Positions 5,584 through 8,883 of a stretch of DNA of 8,883 nt are shown here, piece by piece. The stretch is from Deltaproteobacteria bacterium (GTDB lineage Bacteria > Desulfobacterota > Desulfobacteria > Desulfobacterales > B30-G6), in assembly GCA_019313725.1 (NCBI GenBank), contig JAFDAT010000119.1:1-8883 (forward strand), in the 5' to 3' direction. Both the position numbers and the translations under genes were made by a program. The notes under the pieces were generated by a model that was given only the letters and a program-made list of their open reading frames with translations, had not been told where the DNA came from and ran no database searches. Position 1 is the stretch's first letter; each line of letters begins with the position of its first letter.

Positions 5584-7656
5584 TTATGACATGTCGCGTT
5601 GTTCCAGCTGAACGATTCGCGGCGTGATGAATATCAGCAGCTCATTGTTCTCTCTCTCCTCTTTCTCGGTTCTGAAAAACCACCCCAGGACCGGTATTTT
5701 GGACAACCATGGGAATCCTTCCACGCCGGATGTCCGCCGGGTTTTCATGATCCCGCCGATAACGATGGTGTCGCCGTCATTGACCAGGAGTTCGGTCCGG
5801 GCTTCATTGGTGGAAAGTGACGGTACTCCTTGAAAGAGGGAGTCTATGTCGTTCTTTGTAATCCAGATTTCCAGGGACACCCGGTTGTCAGGCGTCACAT
5901 GCGGCGTAACTTCCAGAAGCAGATCGATATTCTTGTAAGAAACCGATGAACCGCCGGTGTCGTCTCTTTCCAGGTAGGGGAATTCAAGACCTTGTTTGAT
6001 CCTGGCTTTCTTGTTGTCGAGGGTCACGATCTTGGGTGATGAGATAATTTTTCCCTCACCGTTGGTCTCCAGAGCATTCAACCGCGCATTGAGCAAGAAC
6101 GGCGTACCGCCGATTTTATCGAAGACAAAGCCGATGCTGGAGGAGGCGGCCGTGGCCGGAAAATTCATGACCATGTCCCCGGCAAAATTGGCCTGGACAT
6201 TGCTGTTGTAGGCAGGCCCTGCGGTGGCGGTCCAGTCAAAACCGAGCTCCTGGGAAAAATCAGTGCTGACTTCCGCGATTCTGGCCTCGATGATGACCTG
6301 CGGGGTGACCTTGTCTATTTGCCGGACGATCTCTCTGGCCCGCCATATTTTATTCGCAACGTCGGTCATGATGATCTGGTTGTTGCGGGTATCGACGCTT
6401 ACCGTTCCCCTTTCTGGCGTCAGAATGGATTGAATATGCGGCAAAATTTCAGACTGTGCATTTGAATAATTGACGGCGATGTATTCGGTGAACATCGGCT
6501 CCAGGGCTTTTTCCTTTTCCAGGGCCTTTTGGGCCGCTTCAATCTTGGCCGTCTTCAAATCAGCCTCAAACTTGAGCGTCTTAAGTGTGGCAATGCGGAT
6601 AATGTTTCCCTCATCCATCATTCCCAACTGATTCATTCGCAGGACAAGATTCAGCACCTGGTCCCAGGGTACCGGTTTATCCAGGGTCAGGGTAACCCGC
6701 CCGGAAACATCCTTGTCGATGGCGAAGTTTTTACCGCTGATTTCTTTCAGGATACGAAAAACGTTTTTAACGTCTGTCTCAAAAAAGTCGAGGGCGATCT
6801 TTTCGCCGGTATAGGTTTTTTGCTTTTCATAAAAAGGACTGGTTTCCTCGGCCCCAGGCGCGACGGAAGTAGCCATGAAACCTTCCTGACTGGCGGCACC
6901 AATTGCCGTGGTCGGCTGGCTGAGCACTGTCCCGGTTTCAACGGCCATGTCATCCAAAGAGGTCTCCGCGAAAACTTTCTGCCAGGGCGGCATATTGGCC
7001 TGTTCGAGTGGTTTCGGCGGAATGGTGGATGCCTCGAAATGGATCATGATCATGGTGTCGCTCTGCTCTACAAAATAGGGTACTGACTCACGCAATTCGA
7101 TGGCAAACATGGTGTTGTTCTTCATTTCAGGCTTTTGGACCGGCGTGATTCTGTTGACGGCACTTTCGAACCTTGTGGTAATGAGGGGAAACCGTCGGTA
7201 TTCAGGTAGATTGGTATTCATCAACTGGAGATGTATCAGTGTGTCCGTTTTTTTCTTTATGTCATACTCTACAGGGAGTGTGGTTCCGATAATAATGGTG
7301 GATTTTCCGGCCCTTTCGCCGGCAAAATCAATTCTGTTAACCCATGCCGGTACATTGGCTTCGCTTTCTGGAGCCTTGCTTTGACTTTTCTGTGACTGGG
7401 TTCCCGACGCGGTTTGTTCGGCATCGGAAGAAACGTTCTGCGCAGTCGCGGATGTCACCGGTGCGGCCTGGATAGAAGTATCCATGGTCGTATCCTGAGC
7501 GGCTACCGGTTTTGTTGCCGCAGCATCAGTGGCGGCCATGGGTTCAGAATCCTTGCTGAACACGACTTTGATGCCGGTATCATTACGGACCACTTCGTAG
7601 ACCACATTTTTATTCATCAAAATTTCTACTCTCGAAGCCTTACCGTTAGCGGTCAA
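5584..7656 (-). CDS. pilQ: PilQ C-terminal part: AMIN 2, N0, N1 and secretin domains
   Basis: This is the portion downstream of the premature stop, given from the first usable restart (TTG 7656); codons between the stop and this point are also open. In local numbering it holds the end of AMIN 1 (1-35), a Thr/Ala/Gln-rich flexible linker (40-100), a second AMIN-like domain (103-210), and an N0 domain with IALDFFETDVKNVFRILKEI (287-306). A charged, probably helical linker (360-387) follows, then an N1 domain (389-450) and the secretin core (about 450-683). The core has the signatures GKIISSPKIVTLDN, LLLEVTPHVTPD and the final VIGGIMKTR...FPWLSKIPVLGWFF...ELLIFITPRIV. All core elements look intact. 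There is no signal sequence and no clear ribosome binding site at TTG 7656 or ATG 7617, so a restart product would stay in the cytoplasm and should not assemble a pore. Confidence 0.8.
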   Translation of the reverse strand: MTANGKASRVEILMNKNVVYEVVRNDTGIKVVFSKDSEPMAATDAAATKPVAAQDTTMDTSIQAAPVTSATAQNVSSDAEQTASGTQSQKSQSKAPESEANVPAWVNRIDFAGERAGKSTIIIGTTLPVEYDIKKKTDTLIHLQLMNTNLPEYRRFPLITTRFESAVNRITPVQKPEMKNNTMFAIELRESVPYFVEQSDTMIMIHFEASTIPPKPLEQANMPPWQKVFAETSLDDMAVETGTVLSQPTTAIGAASQEGFMATSVAPGAEETSPFYEKQKTYTGEKIALDFFETDVKNVFRILKEISGKNFAIDKDVSGRVTLTLDKPVPWDQVLNLVLRMNQLGMMDEGNIIRIATLKTLKFEADLKTAKIEAAQKALEKEKALEPMFTEYIAVNYSNAQSEILPHIQSILTPERGTVSVDTRNNQIIMTDVANKIWRAREIVRQIDKVTPQVIIEARIAEVSTDFSQELGFDWTATAGPAYNSNVQANFAGDMVMNFPATAASSSIGFVFDKIGGTPFLLNARLNALETNGEGKIISSPKIVTLDNKKARIKQGLEFPYLERDDTGGSSVSYKNIDLLLEVTPHVTPDNRVSLEIWITKNDIDSLFQGVPSLSTNEARTELLVNDGDTIVIGGIMKTRRTSGVEGFPWLSKIPVLGWFFRTEKEERENNELLIFITPRIVQLEQRDMS

Positions 7657-7728
7657 CTCGGTCGCCGTAACCGATCCGACGATCGAATTTTCGATACTTA
7701 GGTCTCGCTGAACCGTATCCAGCTCTGT

Positions 7729-7731
7729 TTA
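7729..7731 (-). other. Premature in-frame TAA stop in pilQ
   Basis: The codons read TTC CCT TAA ACA GAG on the minus strand, with the same phase before and after. A change of one base from CAA or GAA (Gln or Glu) would create it. It is not in a homopolymer run, which argues against a simple indel artefact. Confidence 0.85.
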
Positions 7732-7995
7732 AGGGAAATAGAGAACAACGCTCAGGGGAACCGGCTTTTTAACGGATGTATAGGTCAGCAGCCGGTTGCC
7801 CTCGATATTCACATTAAACGACGCATCATTCTCCGTAATAGAGATGGCTTTGATCGTCTTAGGCTCCAGAGGCTTTGTAATGTCACTGTCTATCGGTTTA
7901 TCCTTGCCCGCACATCCGGACAAAATGGCTAAAAACGCCGATAAAACAATAAATATTACAATATTCCTGCTTACTTTTTTGTTTGACTTAGACAT
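7729..7995 (-). CDS. pilQ: PilQ N-terminal fragment with lipoprotein signal
   Basis: This 88-residue open frame ends at the premature TAA. It begins with a Lys/Arg-rich n-region (MSKSNKKVSR), a hydrophobic core (11-24) and the lipobox LSGC with the lipidation Cys at 28. The rest (about 46-88, KTIKAISITENDASFNVNIE through VVLYFP) is the first half of an AMIN domain, which in PilQ binds peptidoglycan in the periplasm. As it stands the product would be a small lipoprotein with half a domain, probably unstable. ATG 7995 has GGAG 9 bases upstream and begins 1 base after the pilP stop, so translation is probably coupled. If annotated separately it would look like a hypothetical lipoprotein; the in-phase continuation downstream shows it is the head of PilQ. 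Confidence 0.8.
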   Translation of the reverse strand: MSKSNKKVSRNIVIFIVLSAFLAILSGCAGKDKPIDSDITKPLEPKTIKAISITENDASFNVNIEGNRLLTYTSVKKPVPLSVVLYFP

Positions 7996-7996
7996 G

Positions 7997-8689
7997 TTAT
8001 TCTTCTCCGGAAGGTTTCGGAAGTCTTAGTTCTCTGGTTTTGAGTGTTATCTCCCCGTGAAGGTTCTCAACTTCTTCTTCTACGATAACTCTGTCTTTCT
8101 GGACATCGATAACGGTTCCCTGGTTTACCCCTATGAAGGTGCCTTTGGTTATGATGTAGCCTTTGCCGCTAGATTCTTCTACCAGCGCTTTATTGCCCTG
8201 AGCTGATCTGACAATAGCCGTCAAGTTCAATTGACCCAAATCAATCCTTTCCATCGGTGTTGTCGGCTTCCGTTTTTTTCGTTCTGTCTTTTTGGCTGCC
8301 GCCAAGGCTCCGCTTTTTTCTGCCTTTTCTTCCCTGATCAACGGAATAAAAGGATCAATTTTCCCCTTGGGGTCGTACCCCGTGGCCGCCTTGGCCAGAA
8401 TGTTGTCCTGGACCAGATCCGGCGCTGCAGGAATCGACAGGTCATCACCTGTCCCCGTGCTTTCTTTTGCTTCAGGCTTCACTGCCGGGGCCGCTGCGAC
8501 AGGCGCTGGAGTCTCAGTAACGCCTGTGCCTGCCTGTGGTTGGACAGCTATTTTTTTGCTCACAACCTTCTTGGGCTGCTGGGGTTCGTTCTTTTTATCC
8601 GTACAGCCATAAACAAGCAACAAGAAGCATATCAAACAGGTGATATTACGAATTTTATTAGTGTGTTTAAACATGGTCTTCGCTATCAT
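7997..8689 (-). CDS. pilP: Type IV pilus assembly lipoprotein PilP
   Basis: PilP is the periplasmic lipoprotein linking the PilN/PilO inner-membrane complex to the secretin PilQ. This 230-residue protein has a signal sequence with the lipobox LVYGC (Cys29). A long low-complexity region rich in Pro, Ala and Lys (30-80) follows, then the family signature GKIDPFIPL (about 109-117), a second basic linker, and the C-terminal beta domain starting at PMERIDLGQLNLTAIV. The domain has the GKGYIITKGTFIGVNQG turn typical of PilP. The start is not certain: ATG 8689 has CAGGGA immediately adjacent, and ATG 8674 would remove five residues but has only a weak site. Both keep the signal peptide. The gene sits 12 bases after pilO and 1 base before pilQ, the usual pilMNOPQ order. 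Confidence 0.9.
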   Translation of the reverse strand: MIAKTMFKHTNKIRNITCLICFLLLVYGCTDKKNEPQQPKKVVSKKIAVQPQAGTGVTETPAPVAAAPAVKPEAKESTGTGDDLSIPAAPDLVQDNILAKAATGYDPKGKIDPFIPLIREEKAEKSGALAAAKKTERKKRKPTTPMERIDLGQLNLTAIVRSAQGNKALVEESSGKGYIITKGTFIGVNQGTVIDVQKDRVIVEEEVENLHGEITLKTRELRLPKPSGEE

Positions 8690-8701
8690 TCCCTGAGTTA
8701 A

Positions 8702-8883
8702 TTATTTCTTTTTTCTCTTCTTGCCTTTATCGCTTTTTGGGTCTGGCTCCACAAACCGGTATGTGACCGCCGTACAAGACGTGGTCAACTCGTTGGCGTC
8801 CTTTGCCGGCACCATGGCGATATCGGTGACACTTACAATTCTGGGCAACCCGGCAATCATGTCGAAAAAGACGGCCACATTAT
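8702..8883 (-). CDS. pilO: Type IV pilus inner-membrane protein PilO, C-terminal end (partial)
   Basis: Only the last 60 residues are in the window; the gene continues past position 8883. The visible part reads through FFDMIAGLPRIVSVTDI and ELTTSCTAVTYRFVEP, the conserved end of PilO, in which 'LPRIV.V.D' and 'L..SCTA.TYRF' are characteristic. It ends in a Lys/Arg-rich tail (KGKKRKKK). PilO is a bitopic inner-membrane protein whose periplasmic ferredoxin-like domain pairs with PilN and binds PilP. The identity is supported by the order pilO-pilP-pilQ; pilM and pilN are expected just beyond the window edge. Confidence 0.9.
   Translation of the reverse strand, partial: NVAVFFDMIAGLPRIVSVTDIAMVPAKDANELTTSCTAVTYRFVEPDPKSDKGKKRKKK

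Larger units (their letters stand above)
5584..7995 (-). pseudogene. pilQ: pilQ secretin gene interrupted by an in-frame stop
   Basis: Taken as one frame, this locus encodes a type IV pilus secretin of about 803 residues, a normal length for PilQ proteins with two AMIN domains. The frame from ATG 7995 to TAA 5584 is continuous in phase but contains TAA at 7729-7731 (codon 89). The residues before it (LSVVLYFP) and after it (TELDTVQRDLSIENSIVGSV) read together as one AMIN domain. PilQ forms the outer-membrane pore through which the pilus is extruded. It is the last gene of the pil operon, 1 base after pilP, with GGAG 9 bases before the ATG. No other lesion is seen, so the break is recent, a sequencing error, or overcome by an unknown mechanism. 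Confidence 0.75.

Noticed and set aside
6529..7086. Long plus-strand open frame of 185 codons inside pilQ
   Set aside because: It is antisense to the well-supported secretin gene with no start signals or recognisable domains, so it is a shadow frame.
7729..7731. Stop-codon recoding (selenocysteine or pyrrolysine) in pilQ
   Set aside because: Selenocysteine uses TGA and pyrrolysine uses TAG. This codon is TAA, and PilQ has no known special residue here.

Overview
The window looks like chromosomal DNA from a Gram-negative, deltaproteobacterium-type organism (Desulfobacterota, probably Desulfobacterales). The assignment rests on the style of the type IV pilus proteins: a PilQ with AMIN domains and a lipobox, a lipoprotein PilP, and a PilO with a Lys-rich tail. 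The assignment is inferred, since no rRNA or other phylogenetic marker is present.

Layout: (1) Positions 155-1805, plus strand, hold two genes. The first encodes a small uracil-DNA-glycosylase-superfamily-like protein. The second encodes a membrane-anchored alpha/beta hydrolase with a strong ribosome binding site. (2) Positions 1860-4762, minus strand, hold three closely spaced genes read right to left: a class V PLP-dependent enzyme related to cysteine desulfurases, a NYN-domain putative ribonuclease with a C-terminal OST-HTH/LOTUS domain, and a spermidine-synthase-like SAM-binding protein. (3) Positions 4763-5167 are an AT-rich divergent promoter region with a long, potentially structured leader. 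The leader precedes a 115-residue protein of unknown function (5168-5515, plus). (4) A strong stem-loop at 5521-5555 separates that gene from the convergent pil operon and can terminate transcription from both sides. (5) Positions 5584-8883, minus strand, carry the end of a type IV pilus assembly operon: the C-terminus of pilO (cut by the window edge), pilP, and pilQ.

The most important observation is in pilQ. The reading frame runs from 7995 to 5584 in one phase but is interrupted by an in-frame TAA at 7729-7731, in the middle of the first AMIN domain. The upstream 88 codons carry the lipoprotein signal. The downstream part carries the second AMIN domain, N0, N1 and the complete secretin domain, but has no export signal. 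Because the frame is unchanged on both sides, a single base substitution (or a sequence error) explains it better than an indel. If real, it should abolish PilQ and type IV pilus assembly.

PilO, PilP and PilQ would normally form the inner-membrane alignment complex (PilO with PilN), the periplasmic connector (PilP) and the outer-membrane pore (PilQ). The three-gene minus cluster and the two-gene plus cluster have no obvious pathway link to the pilus genes or to each other. I see no CRISPR array, tRNA, rRNA, transposase or phage gene, and I found no convincing new multi-gene system. The best leads are the broken pilQ, the uncharacterised 115-residue gene with its structured leader, and several enzyme-fold proteins that lack canonical active-site residues.
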